A DNA stretch of 64,000 nt from Poecilobothrus nobilitatus (Eukaryota; Arthropoda; Insecta; Diptera; Dolichopodidae), in contig OX352773.1 in assembly GCA_947095535.1 (NCBI GenBank), positions 210,262,093 through 210,326,092 on the forward strand. Reading direction: 5' to 3'. This document shows, one piece after another, positions 24,856 through 38,300 of the stretch. Below the pieces are notes generated by a model. The model was given only the letters and a program-made list of their open reading frames with translations. It was not told the origin of the DNA and ran no database searches. A program made the translations under genes and the position numbers. How positions within the stretch are numbered: position 1 is the first letter of the stretch; every line of letters starts with the position of its first letter.

Positions 24856-27800
24856 TTGCTATTATGTATCTCAAGCTTAATAACAAAAACAGCCTGATGA
24901 AAGAAAATGTCAGATAAATATTTTTTAACTATATTTATTTATATATAAAACTTTTAATGTATTATGTTAAATCAAAAATTGATTTTAGAGAGTCAATTTA
25001 TAGATTGGTAGTAAATGTCAGTGATTCAATTCTTTTAATATAAAAAAAAGTGTTTGGTATTTAAAATTTTTTTTAACATTATCACTTTCATCGACCAAAC
25101 TTACTTTTATTATTTGTGTATGTAATTAAAATTCTGAAACATATGTGTACTTGTTAAGTTCCAGTGAATGCCAATATTTTACTTATATATGGCTAAAATA
25201 ATTTATAGAACGTCTTCATTGTAACTTTTGTGAAAATTGGTAAATATTAATTAAGTTTCTTCTTTTTCCAATTACTAGAGATGATTTGTTCTTCTAAAAA
25301 TTATTTATATATTAAGAAAAAGTTTTACAGATAAAACAAAACAAAAAAAAAAAAAACGTCGACAATATATTTAAAATTTAATAAAAATAAAAGTAAAAAA
25401 TTCGAAAGGACTGCATTTAATTTCATTTTTATCAGCGGCAACTGGAGTTGTAAATTTAAGTTTTAATTAAAAAAAAACTTACTGAAAAAGTATTAAAATT
25501 TTCAATTTCAATTTTAAGTGAATCTATTATCAAAAATATTGCCAAAGATCTCGCCAAAGTGTTGATATATAATACTGCTTGTTACTGCAAGTCGCCAAAA
25601 ATTTATACAAAATATTCAATATTTTTCGAATATTTCGAAAGAAGAAATACAACAGTGCACAAATTGCACCATCCTAGTATATAATTTTAAACATCAAAAT
25701 GAAAAAATAGATATAGTACTATACCCAAAATGTTATAATTTTTGTGCGCTCTCGAACGATGTCTGCGCTGACATTTAAATAATTTTTTAATATTTATTTA
25801 GTTATAAAATTATTAAATTCAAATACATAGTTTCCTTTTCCATCTGTGAAACATTTTAGAATATTTTGATATTTTATTAGATCTATCTAATTTTAAAGGC
25901 TCAATCCTTGATGATTTCGATCCATTCCTTAAGGATGAAAACTCTAACTTTCAAAAATTACTTCACAAATTATAAGATTTAAGTTTAATTAAAAATTCAC
26001 AAAAAAAAAAAAATGTACATAGTTAAAATTATGTAATATGAATCTAAACATTTTTTTGCTATACATATGTATATAAAATAGTAATATATGGTCATTATAG
26101 TTATTATTTATTAAAAATATTATTGTGTTTTGTTATTTAAAATGCAAAAAAAAAAAAAACATGACTCTAAGAAAAATAACGAAAATAGTATATTTGTTTT
26201 TACAGTTATATTTAATATTTTTTTTTACTATAAAAAAAGGGGTGTTCATCATTTACTATTCATAATACAAAAAAAAATGTCAAACGCCCCAGGTTTTGTA
26301 TTCTCTTGTTTTTCTCTACAAAAAACAAAAAAAAAAAAAAAGAGGACCCCTGGAAACTATTACACTAATATCCTTTTAGAATTTTTACACCATTGGGGGT
26401 TCTTCCGTTACAATTTTGTTTAAAATCTTTCGTTAATTTTATTTCTATGTACATACATATATATTATGTACTTATTAAAGGGCTCCTTATGTTTATTTAA
26501 CTGATTTCTAATAACTGACTTTTATAATAGTTAGTTATTTAGAATATTCTTTACTTTATAATTTCATAATAATTGTTTTTGTTGTTCTTATTGTATTTTT
26601 ATATTTAAAGTGCAAAAAAAAAAACAAATAGAATTTTTATTATTATCCTTTTTGGATATTAATAATAACAGTATTATTAAAGGACTTTAAGGCAATAATC
26701 CATCTATCTCTTTCTTTATTTTCCCTTTTGATAATCTTTCATCGTTGTCGTTATAATTTTTGGATAATCGGAATTGATTAAGTAAAAGAAAAAAGGGGCA
26801 AAATTTCAAAGGTAAATGTAGGGCTTGACATTTTAGTTGTTATATATATATTTGTTTTTTTTAAAGTTAATATGAATGAATTGCTGATTATTATGATTTG
26901 ATAATAAAAAATAAGGAGAAGAAATAAATGACGCGAGTTTAACAATATTATTTCAAAATTACATACTTAAAATTTGGTTAAAATATTTACCGTAATAAAA
27001 GTTTACCGTAAATTTTATTTTATTGCTGATTAAATAAAATTTAAAATAGACAAAATAAAAGTTGTAAAAAAATTTTTAAGACATAAATTAAGGAATAAAA
27101 AATGGTTTGTTATCATCCCAAACGTATAGTAGTAGACGATTGTATTTTAAAGAATGATAAATTCGAGATGAACAGATCCGACAATCTCAAACAGTTACCT
27201 CTCATACAAAATAAGGACTGAAAAATTATTTTTATTAAAAACAGTTTGATCTATATAACTTTTCAAAAACTGAATTTTGAGGTAAAGTTTTTTTATACAA
27301 ATCAATTTTTTGAACTTAGCTACTTTTAATAATTTAAATTCATTCTATAGATCCGACTGAATAAGGAAAGGGAAATTTATATTAACATTAAAAAGTATAT
27401 AATAACTAACAGACAGGCAAAAATTTCTTAAAATTAAGAACAAAACAATATATTGAAAAAATGAACGTGAATATTAAGCTAAAAATGACGTATCAGATAT
27501 TAATTTTTAAGGCGTTTTAAGTTTCTTATTCAAAAAAAAGCCCATATGGTTCTACTATACTATATAATATGTAAAATCTTTTCTATATACTTTTACCCTT
27601 AATATGATCCATTTGTTTATTTCAAATATGATGTTATACAGAATATATCCTTGAGTTTAAATACCGTTTAATGCGCTGTAATTTGATTTTTATATTGTTT
27701 TGTTTTTTTTTTTTTTTCATTTTGTTAGAAAATGTCGGAGCATTATCAGATATGGAATCTGCGAGTCAGTACATAAGAATACAATATGATTTTTATGAAA

Positions 27801-28469
27801 TTATTAAAAAAAATATGACCTGACTTTTGTAATGTCATTTATATATGCATATTTTATTAGGTCGTCTCCAACTGTGACCTTTTTTTTTGTTTTTTTTTTT
27901 TTGGATAAAAGGATATTTGAAATTTTAGAAAGTCCTTTTCAGTTGTCCCATTAAATTAGGTACATTTGTAATAAACAATGAAGAGTTATTTTTAGGTGTA
28001 TTACTTTGGCATATTGGTGGTCTTTGATGTAATAAGGGTAAAGAAAACATCCTCTATATATATAGGTTTATTTTTTTATATAACATTATGTTTTTATATA
28101 ATTATTACAATTATTTTATAGCTGTGTTTATATTAATGTTATATATGTCCTTGAAAATTTTGTAAAATTTTTTTTTTGAAGTTTTTTTACTTAATTTCTT
28201 TACATTTTATTAAACAATTATGTCTGGAAATTTATTATGAAAAAGGTCATGAATTTAAAATAGGTTTTAAAACAATTTTTTAGGTAATGATCGTATAAAC
28301 GAATTTGTTACAAATTATTATTTAGTAAAAGAAGACATTTGTTTACAGCAAAAAATTAAACTAAAAATATGCAATTTTACATATGGCAAAAGTAGTAACA
28401 ATAAAATATATAGTTTTTTTCTAATAAAATTCAGACAACTGAATTTATTTAAAAAAAAAAATATAATAA
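24856..28469. other. AT-rich stretch with one exon candidate
   Basis: No gene beyond the exon-like piece at 27729-27823. Open frames here (for example 26130-26423) are runs of Lys, Asn, Phe and Ile codons from A/T homopolymers and are not called. Confidence 0.45.
27729..27823 (+). CDS. Possible isolated exon, function unknown
   Basis: A strong acceptor (about 18 T, then cattttgttag ending at 27728) precedes a stretch of raised GC. Entered in phase with two leading bases it reads NVGALSDMESASQYIRIQYD and continues to a TGA at 27821-27823. The first 13 codons look much more like real protein than the AT-rich tail. The true exon may therefore end earlier, for instance at a GT near 27769. Nothing in the window is a clear partner exon. 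I do not recognise the peptide. Confidence 0.25.
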
Positions 28470-30050
28470 AAACGAGGAAGAATACAGTTGACTTTGTCAA
28501 CTCTTAGATACCCGTACGAACCGTTAGTATGTTCACAGCCTGTCACTCTGCTTACAATATTATTTTTTTAATATTTTAGTATTTTAAAATAATTTGGGTG
28601 AATTTTATAATTTCTAGAACTATGGGTTGTACATATATTCAAACTATATGTTTATATGTACATTCTTCAAAAGCAGATTCTAACCTTCCACATAACGATT
28701 ATCAATCCAAAACTTTTTCAAATATTCTATAGTACCATTTAATACTAAGCGGTAAATGTATATTAAATTTACTAAGTACAAAACAGTAAATATAATTTTT
28801 AATATTATATTATATTATATTTAAATATTCCATTGACAGAATAATTTCTTATAAGTACAATAAAATACATATGTGTATGTAAATACGGCGCTATATAATA
28901 TACATCTATACTCTTATCATTCATTCACTAGTGACATATACGATATGTAAATAAACATGATATTATATAAGTATGTATATATATCAATATCATATAAATA
29001 AAAATTCTTCAAGCAACCGTTATGTTGTTTATTTAATTACATTTTTTTGTACTACGCATTATATCCTCAACAATTTCAAATTATCGAGTAAAACAAAATG
29101 GAAAAAATTCGTTAATGAAATTTGTTAGAAAATTTGAAAAAATCAAGTAACACTTTCGTCAATTATAAAGTAACCCTATATTATTAAAAAAAGTTGTTAA
29201 CAGAAATAAAAATATAATGTTGGAGCTTTAATTTTTGTGTATTACTTCAAAAAAATTTTAACAGGTGTTCAAGTTACAGGTGTTTAAAAATAGGAAATTT
29301 TCAGTTTTTGACCCCTTACAGCTCCTAAACGGGGGGTGATACAAAAAAAATTTCTGAAATGACTCATACTAATTTTCAAAGATCTAACTTCTGTCAAAAT
29401 TTCAAGTTTCCAACTTTAACCGTTTAGAAGATGGAAGGGTTAAAGAATTTTGCAAAATTTGAGTTTCGCATAACGGTAAATTAAGACACCGTATGCCAAA
29501 AATATATATTTATTGTATATATACTTTTAAAGCTAATGAAAGTAGTAATCGTTTGGCGTTTTCAAAATGAAGATATACCTTATCCAACTTGTGCTATAAC
29601 AATTTAAATATAGAGCTTTTTTGAACCTTTGGGGAGCTGTAGCTCCGTAACGGGTGGGGCTACAAAAAAAAGTTATTAAAAATAAAATTAATATTTTTGT
29701 GAGATCTATCAGTAGTTAAAATTTAATAGCTCTATTGCAAAAAAAATGTGGAGATCTAAAAGTTAGGTGTTCGAGAGCTACCCTAAGGCTTGGTCCAAAC
29801 TCAACCAAAAAAAATAGGGAACCTACAAATTACTCCCAAAATATTTTGTGTAAATTTCAAGATTCTAGCTTTCTTAGTTTTTGAGTTAGCGTGCTGACGG
29901 ACGGGCGGACGGACGGACATGGCTCAAAAGTCTTAGAATTTTTTTCTGATCCGATCCATACCTTTGAAGGTATATCTAGCTCGCTTATTTCGAGGTGTTA
30001 CAAACGGAGGAGTAATTTTATTATACCCGATCCTATCGTACGGGTATAAA
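28470..30050 (+). mobile_element. DINE-like (Helentron-type) repeat, forward copy
   Basis: The left part carries 'gaatacagttgactttgtca' and 'agatacccgtacgaacc' (28506-28522). The right end carries a GACGGACGGGCGGACGGACG block (29898-29917), 'ctgatccgatccatacc' and the closing 'tatacccgatcctatcgtac' with 'cgggtata' (30022-30048), a hairpin-like terminus. The body from about 29090 matches 1-1100 and, inverted, 30956-31690. Fly INE-1/DINE-1 repeats have similar 'ataccc' ends and GACGGAC blocks; family placement is inference, and the 28.5-29.05 kb part may be a separate insertion. Confidence 0.5.
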
Positions 30051-30955
30051 AATTTCATAGTTTGAACTGGCTGAGTTTTTAATGCTTTGAACTCGCGAAT
30101 ACTGTTTCAGTTTTAGAAGCATTTATTCGACATCTTTACTTTTTGTTCGTAATTAATTTGTATAAAGATTAAGAACTAGAATTAAATAGGAACATAGCTT
30201 GTAGTTAGAAAGTATTGACATTTTTTCTTCAATATTTCTAAATTATAGTTATAAGAACTAATAATAAGTCTTATAAGGCGATAACGTTTGCTAATTTGAA
30301 GAAGTTTTACTGGAAAAAATTTGTTCCAGTATTTCTGAGTTTTTGTTTAAACAGGCTAAATATTTAGAAATCAACCAGCTGCTCATGGAAAATTATGATG
30401 TAAGAATTTCGCATAATTCTTTAATTTCATGGGGGGAATTTTCTACAAAACTTTTATTACCTGCCACTAACTTTAAAGGTTAAATATTTTAGGAAATTAT
30501 TTTTAAAAAAGGTGTACTAAACATCTATTAATAGTAGTAGCAAGAAGTATCATTTATTATGAAGCATCATCAAATAATAAAAAAAAAATTTAAAGCTTTT
30601 CAAAAAGGTCTTGGAATTGAAGCTCAGTTCATAAATATAGAAGTGCAAATGTTCCTCCTTTAATGGAGAATGCAAATGTTCTCCTTTAATGAACTATTTT
30701 ATTAAAGAGTTCAAAAGTTCTTCTAAAAAATTACAATTTGCGGGTTTTTTTTTATCAAATAGTCAACTGTGAATACAAAACTATTATGGACTATTCAAAA
30801 ATAATTCTATAAAAACAAAAATGGTAACAAAAAATTATGATGTAATAACGGCAAGGATTAAATTAATTTGGAACGGTTTCAAAATATTTTTTTTTTCAAT
30901 TATTTTGGCACAATATTCAAATTAATATAAACATCTAACAGTTTGTTTTTTTTTT
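30051..30955. other. No gene seen; spacer between inverted DINE-like copies
   Basis: AT-rich sequence with a short local duplication 'gcaaatgttc(ct)cctttaatg' at 30646-30695. No frame or RNA gene. Confidence 0.5.
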
Positions 30956-31690
30956 AGCACATTTTCAAAAATTTTTGAAAAAATGTGCTTATTAGTTTGA
31001 CTCTGTCCGTCCGACCATCCGTCCATCTATGGGTGTTTACAAAATTTTTACACCGTTTGAAATAAAGCAAAGAAAATTTAACTACGAATAGGCATCGCCA
31101 AAAAACTAATTTTGTGCAACAACTTTTTTCTGTAGCTCTACCCTTTACGGAGTTGGAGTCCTCAAAGTTCGCAAAAGCTCTATATTTAAATTGTTATAAT
31201 ACACGTTGTATAAGTCATATTTTCAATCTGGACACGCCAAATGATAACAGGTTTTATAAACTTTATAAATATATATAAAATAAATATGTGACTCTGCCAT
31301 GCGGTATTTTAATATACCGTTATGTGAAACTCAATTTTTGCAAAAATTTGGACCAATTCTACCTTTCAAATGGTTCAACTTAGAAACTTGAAATTTTTAG
31401 AGGAGTTAGATCTTTAGAGTTAAGTATGAATCATTTCACAAAATATTTTTGTATCGCCCCCCGTTTAGGAATTGTAAGGGGTCAAAAACTGAAAATTCTC
31501 TATTTTTAAACACCTGTAACTTGTGAACCTCTCCAAATTTTTTGGAACTGATATAATAAAAATTAAAGCTCCAGCATTATATTTTTATTTCTATTAACAA
31601 CTTTTTAATATATAGGGTTACCTTAAAATTGACGAAAGTGTGACTTGATTTTTCCCATTTTCTCTAACAAATTATTCTAATGATTTCTTT
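30956..31690 (-). mobile_element. DINE-like repeat, reverse copy
   Basis: It opens with a near-perfect palindrome (AGCACATTTT...AAAATGTGCT, 30956-30989), followed by the reverse of the GACGGACGG block (tccgtccgaccatccgtcc, 31006-31024). Then come reverse complements of the body seen at 29090-29680, such as 'cccccgtttaggaattgtaa' and 'taaacacctgtaactt'. The palindromic end is the same as that at 1233-1267. With the forward copy it forms a large inverted repeat about 0.9 kb apart. Confidence 0.6.
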
Positions 31691-33245
31691 CAATTTTTAT
31701 ATTACTATAAATTTATTTTATTCAATACACCTACTTAATATTTATGCGCTAGTCTTACCAAAAACTAATTTTGGAAATGTGCTTTTAAAAACAATTGGTT
31801 TTTTTATTACTTGTTTTTTTATTCATTTATACATTTATTTTTTTAAATTCACCTTAAGGTCATTTAAATATCATTTTATAACATTGCTTGTAATAAGTCA
31901 CCTATATGTTGTACATAATCTATTGCACAAAATATCTTTGAAATTAAAAGACCTAAATTTTGTAAGTGATTATTTAAGGTGATCTATTGTGTAATTGATT
32001 TTAAATCAAAATAATTAATTTTATGTTTTTGTGCTTTTTTTTTTGAATCTTTAGACCTCCCAATTTTGTTTCTTTTTGTTTGTGTAAAATTATTATTTTA
32101 GGCGGCTCATTAGCCTCACAATTTTTTTTTTCTACTTTAACTTTTAATTTTTATGAATTATTAGTCATTATGGAAAAGCAATTGATCTTCGTTAAATATC
32201 TTCTATAACAGATGTCCATCCATTTTTATTGTTTAGATAAAGAGGCAGATAAAGATGCAGGGTAAAGAAACAGTATATAAAAGGTTAAATTAACAAAGAG
32301 GATCAAAGGAAATACAATATTTAATAAACGAGTAATAATGAATTTTAATAAAAAAAAATATTAAAAAAAAAAATTGTTAAATGCTATCAAAAATTTCAAA
32401 ATTCTCATCAATCTTTGGTCATTAGATGAAATAAAAAAAAAAAAAACAACAAAACTGACAAATAATGATTGACTTAAAGAAATTCCTTTAAGTTTTTATT
32501 TCAAGTTTTCTCTCTTCGGATTCTGAATCATTTTAATATTAATATTTAATGTTGACGATAAAAGATAAGAGATACATATAAGAGGGGGGCTTTTTTTTAG
32601 AGATCTGATATGACTATCATTTTACTTATGAAATATTTAAACGCCATCTTTTAGGGATTTCGTAATACATATGAAAAGAAGAAAAAAAAGGTTTTTTGGC
32701 TCTTGTTTTAGTACATCAAAACAAAATTTTCACTTGTATATTTTTCCCTCCTAATTAATTGAATTCATTTATTGATTATTTTTTTTAATTTTTCAGTTAA
32801 TTTAATTGATGATATGACCACCAATGTTATACGCTTTATTATTTTATTAATTAAATAATAAAACACCAAATTATTTAAAAATTATTGAATTTATTTAAGC
32901 ATATTCGGGGACAAAAAATTTATGGAATACATATACATATATTCGTTCGTTTTGATTGAAAAGTAATGTAATGACGTAAAAAAAAAAGAAATGACTGGGA
33001 TTCAAAAGTAATGTACCTACTAAAGTTTTTTAGATTTGCAAAGAAAAAAAATATTTGAAAAGAAATAAAAGAAGAAAGAAAAAATTAAAATGATGTTGGG
33101 AATTGGCAGATAGACGTTTCGGAAAACATTCATTGATAGTGTCTTCTACAGAATTTTAGTGTTGAAAGTATTGTTATATAAACTTTTTTGTAAAAATTTC
33201 TGACTGATACTGATAACATTGGCATGTTCGATCAAAAATATTAAA
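31691..33245. other. No gene seen
   Basis: AT-rich. The 100-codon frame at 31680-31982 is dominated by Phe, Ile, Leu, Tyr and Asn codons from AT bias and has no recognisable motif, so it is not called. Confidence 0.45.
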
Positions 33246-34112
33246 TTATTAAAGGGGATTGCCGCGAAATCCCAAATTCCAAAATCCCAAATTACAAAAA
33301 CCCCAAAATACTAAAACTCCAAATTGCAAAATTGCAAAATCCCAAAACTTCAAAAAGTAGGTAGCGCAAATTTACTGATTTAATAATTATTGTGATTTAT
33401 GTAATTATTATGATTTAATAATTACTATTTAATAATTACAAAATGAGATTATTGTTTAGTTGCAGTTTCGGGGTCATCAAAAAAATATTTTTTTTTTTTC
33501 ATATATATGAATGCGCGAGATTCTGAATTTAAAGGAGGTTTTAGAGTTAAATTTAAAATCAAAGTTATACGCTTTTTGCAAAATATTTATATATATATAT
33601 GCGAGATTCTGAATTACGAGGGGCTTTAAAGATAGATTCAAAATCAAGGTTTCAATCATATGTTTTTATAATTATTTGTTTAAGTATATGCTTAAATATA
33701 TGTAAAATAAATAATTAGGAGGGCCCCGAGCTTTTTCCAAAATATTTAGAAAAAGAAATATAAATATGTCGGCATATATTCCTTTTTACATTTTTTTTCT
33801 AACATTTTTAGAATTCAACAGACATTTTTGTTTAACTTTTTTTTTCGACAATTTTCGCATTCAATATTTTTGTTTTCAATAAATCGACTCACTTTCGAAA
33901 TAAAAGAAATTCAGAAGAAACTTATGATAGGAAAACTGCTTTGGAATTTTCGTATTTTGAGGTTTTGAAATTTTGGATTTTTGGGATTTTGAATTTTGGT
34001 ATTGTGAATTTTGAGATTTTGAATTTTGGTATTGTGAATTTTGAGATTTTGAATTTTTGCGTTTTGTATTTGGGATTTTGTAATTGGGTTTTCGTGCCAA
34101 CACTTATTAAAG
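33246..34112 (+). mobile_element. Fold-back element A with 9-base target duplication
   Basis: The element (33255-34103) is bracketed by TTATTAAAG (33246-33254 and 34104-34112). The left end GGGATTGCCGCGAAATCCC mirrors the right end (reverse complement GTGTTGGCACGAAAACCC). The left arm is degenerate CCCAAATTCCAAAAT repeats to about 33353. The right arm (33940-34085) is the complementary type and includes a tandem pair of 'gaattttggtattgtgaa' units. The core holds minisatellite units of 86 bases marked by 'gcgagattctgaatt' (33515 and 33601) and 'caaaatcaaggt'. There is no transposase. The frames read through the right arm are repeat translations. Confidence 0.8.
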
Positions 34113-34148
34113 TACCAAATTCCTAATAATATACTTATAGCATAATGT

Positions 34149-35309
34149 AGAACTAATGAGAGTGAACAAAGTATTATTTTGTCTATTCTAAGTGACCTTG
34201 CTATGATCGAAGAATGGTTAACTAAAAATCGGTTAAAACTAAATATTAAAAAAACTAAAATAATGTTTTTTGAAAATAAAATGTGGGATAATATTAATAG
34301 CTTGCCTTACAGAAACGAGAGTATTGAAATTGTTAAAGAATTCAATTATCTTGGTTTACTAATAGATAGTAAATTAAACTGGAGCAGTCATATTGACTAT
34401 ATAATAAAACGTATAACGCCTTATATTTTTGTTATTAGTAGATTGAGAAACTTTTTGTCACACAAGGCTTTATTTATGATTTATGCTTCTTATGATTTCT
34501 TATATATAATTTAAATTATATTTCTTATATAATTTAATGCTTCTTTATGATTTCTTATATAAAATCAATAATTTCGTATCTCAACCCAATTTGGAGTAAT
34601 GCTCCACAAATCTATATGAATAAACTAGATATAATTCATAAAAAATGTATAAAAGTAATTCATAGATTCTCCATATACCATCCAACAAGTTTGTTGTATT
34701 CAAAAAAATATTTAAGCCTTGAAAGAATTTGCAGGCTTGAACTATACTTACTAGCTTTTAAAATTGTAAATAACAAAATTAAACATAACTTTATTCTAAA
34801 TCGAATGATTGACATACATAATTACAACACTTGCAATAAGGCAAATTTTTATATAACGTTATTTAGAACAGATAACCAAAAAAAAAAACTGTTTATATAA
34901 CTGTTTAAAGGTTTATAATGAACTTCCGCAAAACCTTAAGATTATTGATAATTTACTTTTTTTTAAATACAAAATAAGAATATTATTGGCTCTAACAAGC
35001 CAACAAAGTTAAAAATAAAAACAAAAAATAAAAAAAATTTATTTTTATATGGAAATGGATTGTTTTTTTTTTAATGATATTATGGGAATGAATTAGTAGT
35101 ATTTAATTTAAGAATTAGTTTTAGTATAGTATTAGTATTTAATTTAAAAAATAAGCAAAAATAAATAATGAAATTGATATTTAGTTGTAACAAAACAAAC
35201 CTATTATGTTTAGTAGATTAACAAAACAAAATAAATTTATATTTTAAAACTTTATACGACCACACGCTTAGGCTAAGGTCTTGAAAAAAAAAAAAAAAAA
35301 AGAACTAAT
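34149..35309 (+). mobile_element. 5'-truncated LINE insertion with target duplication and poly(A) tail
   Basis: AGAACTAAT occurs at 34149-34157 and again at 35301-35309, directly after a run of 17 or more A. The insert (34158-35300) is thus a single target-primed reverse-transcription event, truncated at its 5' end inside the reverse-transcriptase domain. It starts 37 bases to the right of fold-back element A. The tail between the ORF stop (about 35011) and the poly(A) is 3' UTR. Confidence 0.85.
34158..35011 (+). pseudogene. LINE ORF2 C-terminal half, two frame breaks
   Basis: The first part reads 'ILSDLAMIEEWLTKNRLKLN' then 'KTKIMFFENKM' and 'FNYLGLLIDSKLNWSSHI', the region just after the YADD site in Jockey/CR1-type reverse transcriptases. 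A small duplication and stop near 34490-34545 (repeated 'cttatgatttcttatat') break it. The next part gives 'SYLNPIWSNAPQIYMNKL', 'IHKKCIKVIH' and 'FKIVNNKIKHNFILN'. After an A-run frameshift near 34885 the end reads 'VYNELPQNLKII' to a stop near 35011. The family is recognised by motif order. The copy is dead, but still easy to read, so it is not very old. Confidence 0.8.
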
Positions 35310-38300
35310 TATTTTTAAAGAAAAAGGTGATCAAGAAATCAAATATGGCTGGAACTTTTAAAAAAACTTCTATTCTCCTCCTAAAAACTTAATACTCCCA
35401 AAATAAGAGTAATATTATACTTACGGAAGGATGCTTTCAAAATTGGAATAAAATATGCAATGATTGGAGTAATCTGAAATGGGATCCAGTATAGTGAATG
35501 TTTTACAAACAAAGTGTGCATTGTGTGAACCTAAGCTAACTAATTTTCAAAAATAAGTTTTATTATTTAATTATTTTTAATTAATGTCGAAAACAATAAA
35601 ATACGAATTTTGACATGACATGTATTAAATTTTAAATACAAAATTTTAGTTGTAAGATTTGAAAATATTTGTATATAATTATCTGTGTCAAAAAGTTAAT
35701 TTAAAAAAAAAATAACATTTTTGATATATAATCTTAAGATTGTATTATCTTTAATTGTAGACATATTGCGCCATGAAAACTTCACTTTGAACTTTTTAAT
35801 ATGTAGGTACGAAAACAAAAATGTACCTAAACAAATTTAATATTATAAATTTAATATTAAAAGTATTTATAATTAAAATTATTACCACTAATTTACTAAG
35901 AAAATAACCGGAGAAAATTCGTTTTAATCCAATCTGTTAGTTAAAATTACCACTTTTTTACCACAGTAAAAATTTTCTTTTTTATTAAAATAAAAAAAAA
36001 AAACTAATTTATAATTAACCGCAAAACGATTAAATCAGTTTTTTATAATGACAAACATAAAAAAAAAACTTACTCTTATTCATAACAATAATAAAAAACG
36101 AATTGTTTTTTTTTTCTTTTTTATACTCTCTAATAACAAGTTAGATTACAAGCTATTATCTACTCATTTATTAATAAAAGTTTTCATTGACAAATCGAAG
36201 TATCAGATAAAAGAAAAAAAAAAAACAACCACAACTTCAACCATTCAGAAATTCTTAACATAATTTTTTGATGATTATCTCCATATCATATTCGTTTAAC
36301 GATTACTAATAAATAATATATAATTAATGTTAAGCATTATTATGTATAATATGTACAGTTAATGTTAATAGAATGTGCATGAAATTTTATTTTGTTTTTT
36401 CTAGTAATTGTGTATAACAGAACATTAAAAAAATTGGTTTACCACTTTAAGTACTAAAATAAATTTTACAAGTTATATGAATACATTAGGCAGGAAACGC
36501 ATAACTTATCTTAGAATTGATTATGTTCTACAGTTTTGAATCTATAATATTTAATTATTATCCTATTTTTTATTCCTTTTAAAACAGTGTATAAAACCGC
36601 TTTTGTTAACCTTCATAGATCCAAAACTGTAGGGAATAATCAATTTTTTTTAAGAAAAAGTTATGCTGTTTACCACATAGATTTTATTCAATTTTTAACT
36701 TTACGCATTAAGGAAGTCTAAAGAAGTTATAGGGTTCAAAATTTTCTATTTTTGACGACATTTCAGAATCTAATCTTTAGTTTTTACTTTTTTCAGCTAC
36801 ATCCATTTGAATATTGTCTGTTTTTCAAACCTGAGGAGCTGCGTCTCTGTAGTGCAGTGGTGGTTATTCTAACTAAATTATTTTAAATATTAAAGTTAAC
36901 AATTTTATTATATTAAAGTTATTCTAATAAATTGGTTTTTAAATACGATCTCCTTTTTTTTGTTTTTTTTTTTACGGAGATAGGTGGCAATCATCGAAAG
37001 AGAAGCGGTACAAGTATAGTTCCTGTGTTAAAGTATGAGGCACTTTCACAAACAAAACATTAACTTTATTTTAAATCGAACAATAGGTTAGAGGACCTTT
37101 AGTGCTATTGTACTGTCAATGTCAATTAGCTATTGTAATGTCAATCACTAAAATTTTATTATTTTAATAAATAAGCAAAAATATTGTTCAAAATTTTTCT
37201 TTAAAAGCAGGTTAAAACATATAAAGCAAAGAAACTACAGATTTGTTTGTTTTTTTATTAATAGTTTTAATTTTGCAATAAAATAATTAAATCCTAATTT
37301 TTTGTTTTATTTTTTTTATTAATCTTATTTTAGTTTCTTCTAAGGATCATCCAAGTGCAACAATCATATTTTCTATTTTCATTAAAAAAAAAAAAAACCA
37401 TAAATAGTATAATTTCTTTTGACACTGACTGTTCATTTGTTTGTACCAAATACACATTTAAATATAAATATAAAAATTAATGTTCAATATTGAAAAACGC
37501 CATCACGATTATGAATAATATTTTAGCGCCCAACAAAACTAAAAAGAAAAATTTAAAAATCTGTAAAGATATTTTGGAGACAACCAATAAGAACAACAAA
37601 AATAACAACAATCCAAAAAAATAAAAATATAAATATGTATTTAAAAAAAAAATTTTAATGAATGGATTTAACCAAATTATTGGTCGACTTCATGGCCCCA
37701 TTATAGACACAATATTAAACGAAGACAAAGATCAGAACAGAGCAGAACATATTGCTGAACGAAATTTTATACTTATATTAGGTATATTATACAAAAAATT
37801 AAAAAAAAAAACAAAAAATTAAATGTCATAAATTTTGAAATTATTATCCAATATACACCATGTATGGGGCCTCATTCATTGTATTATTTTTCATGAAATT
37901 TTTTTATGTTTTTTTTTTTGGTTTTTGTATGTGTTAAGAAGATGGAGCATAAAATTATAAAAAGTCATAAGTAACATACCAAAAATCATATATAAAATTG
38001 TGTATAAATGAATAAAAGAAAGGAATTTTAAAGATTTTAGTGACAAACTATCTGATTTTTCGTTTATTTTGTTTTATCAATATTGTGAATAGCTTTTTAT
38101 CTTTTTTTATGATCACACTTTTTTTCTTTTTTTTTTACTCTCTCTCTCTCATTCTGTTTTTCTCTTTTTTGTCGTATGAAAATATCTAATATGTATTATT
38201 AAAAAAAAAATAAAATAAAATCTTATCGTAAATATGCTTTTTTTTTGTTTTTATAATAAAATTTAATTCGTTTTGGTTATCAACTTATCAGTATTTAAAA

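Noticed and set aside
26130..26423. 97-codon open frame on the plus strand
   Set aside because: Made largely of Lys and Phe runs from A and T homopolymers; no recognisable domain.
31680..31982. 100-codon open frame on the plus strand
   Set aside because: Composition is almost entirely Phe, Ile, Leu, Tyr, Asn and Lys, as expected from AT bias. No motif, and it overlaps the end of a DINE-like repeat.
33876..34126. Open frames on both strands with repeated 'KISKPQNTKIP'-like or 'FGIVNFEILN'-like peptides
   Set aside because: They are translations of the tandem repeats in the right arm of element A.
35400..35500. Short frame reading CFQNWNKICNDWSNLKWDP
   Set aside because: Looks protein-like but is only about 30 codons, lacks a start and clear splice sites, and lies just after the LINE tail; too weak to list.
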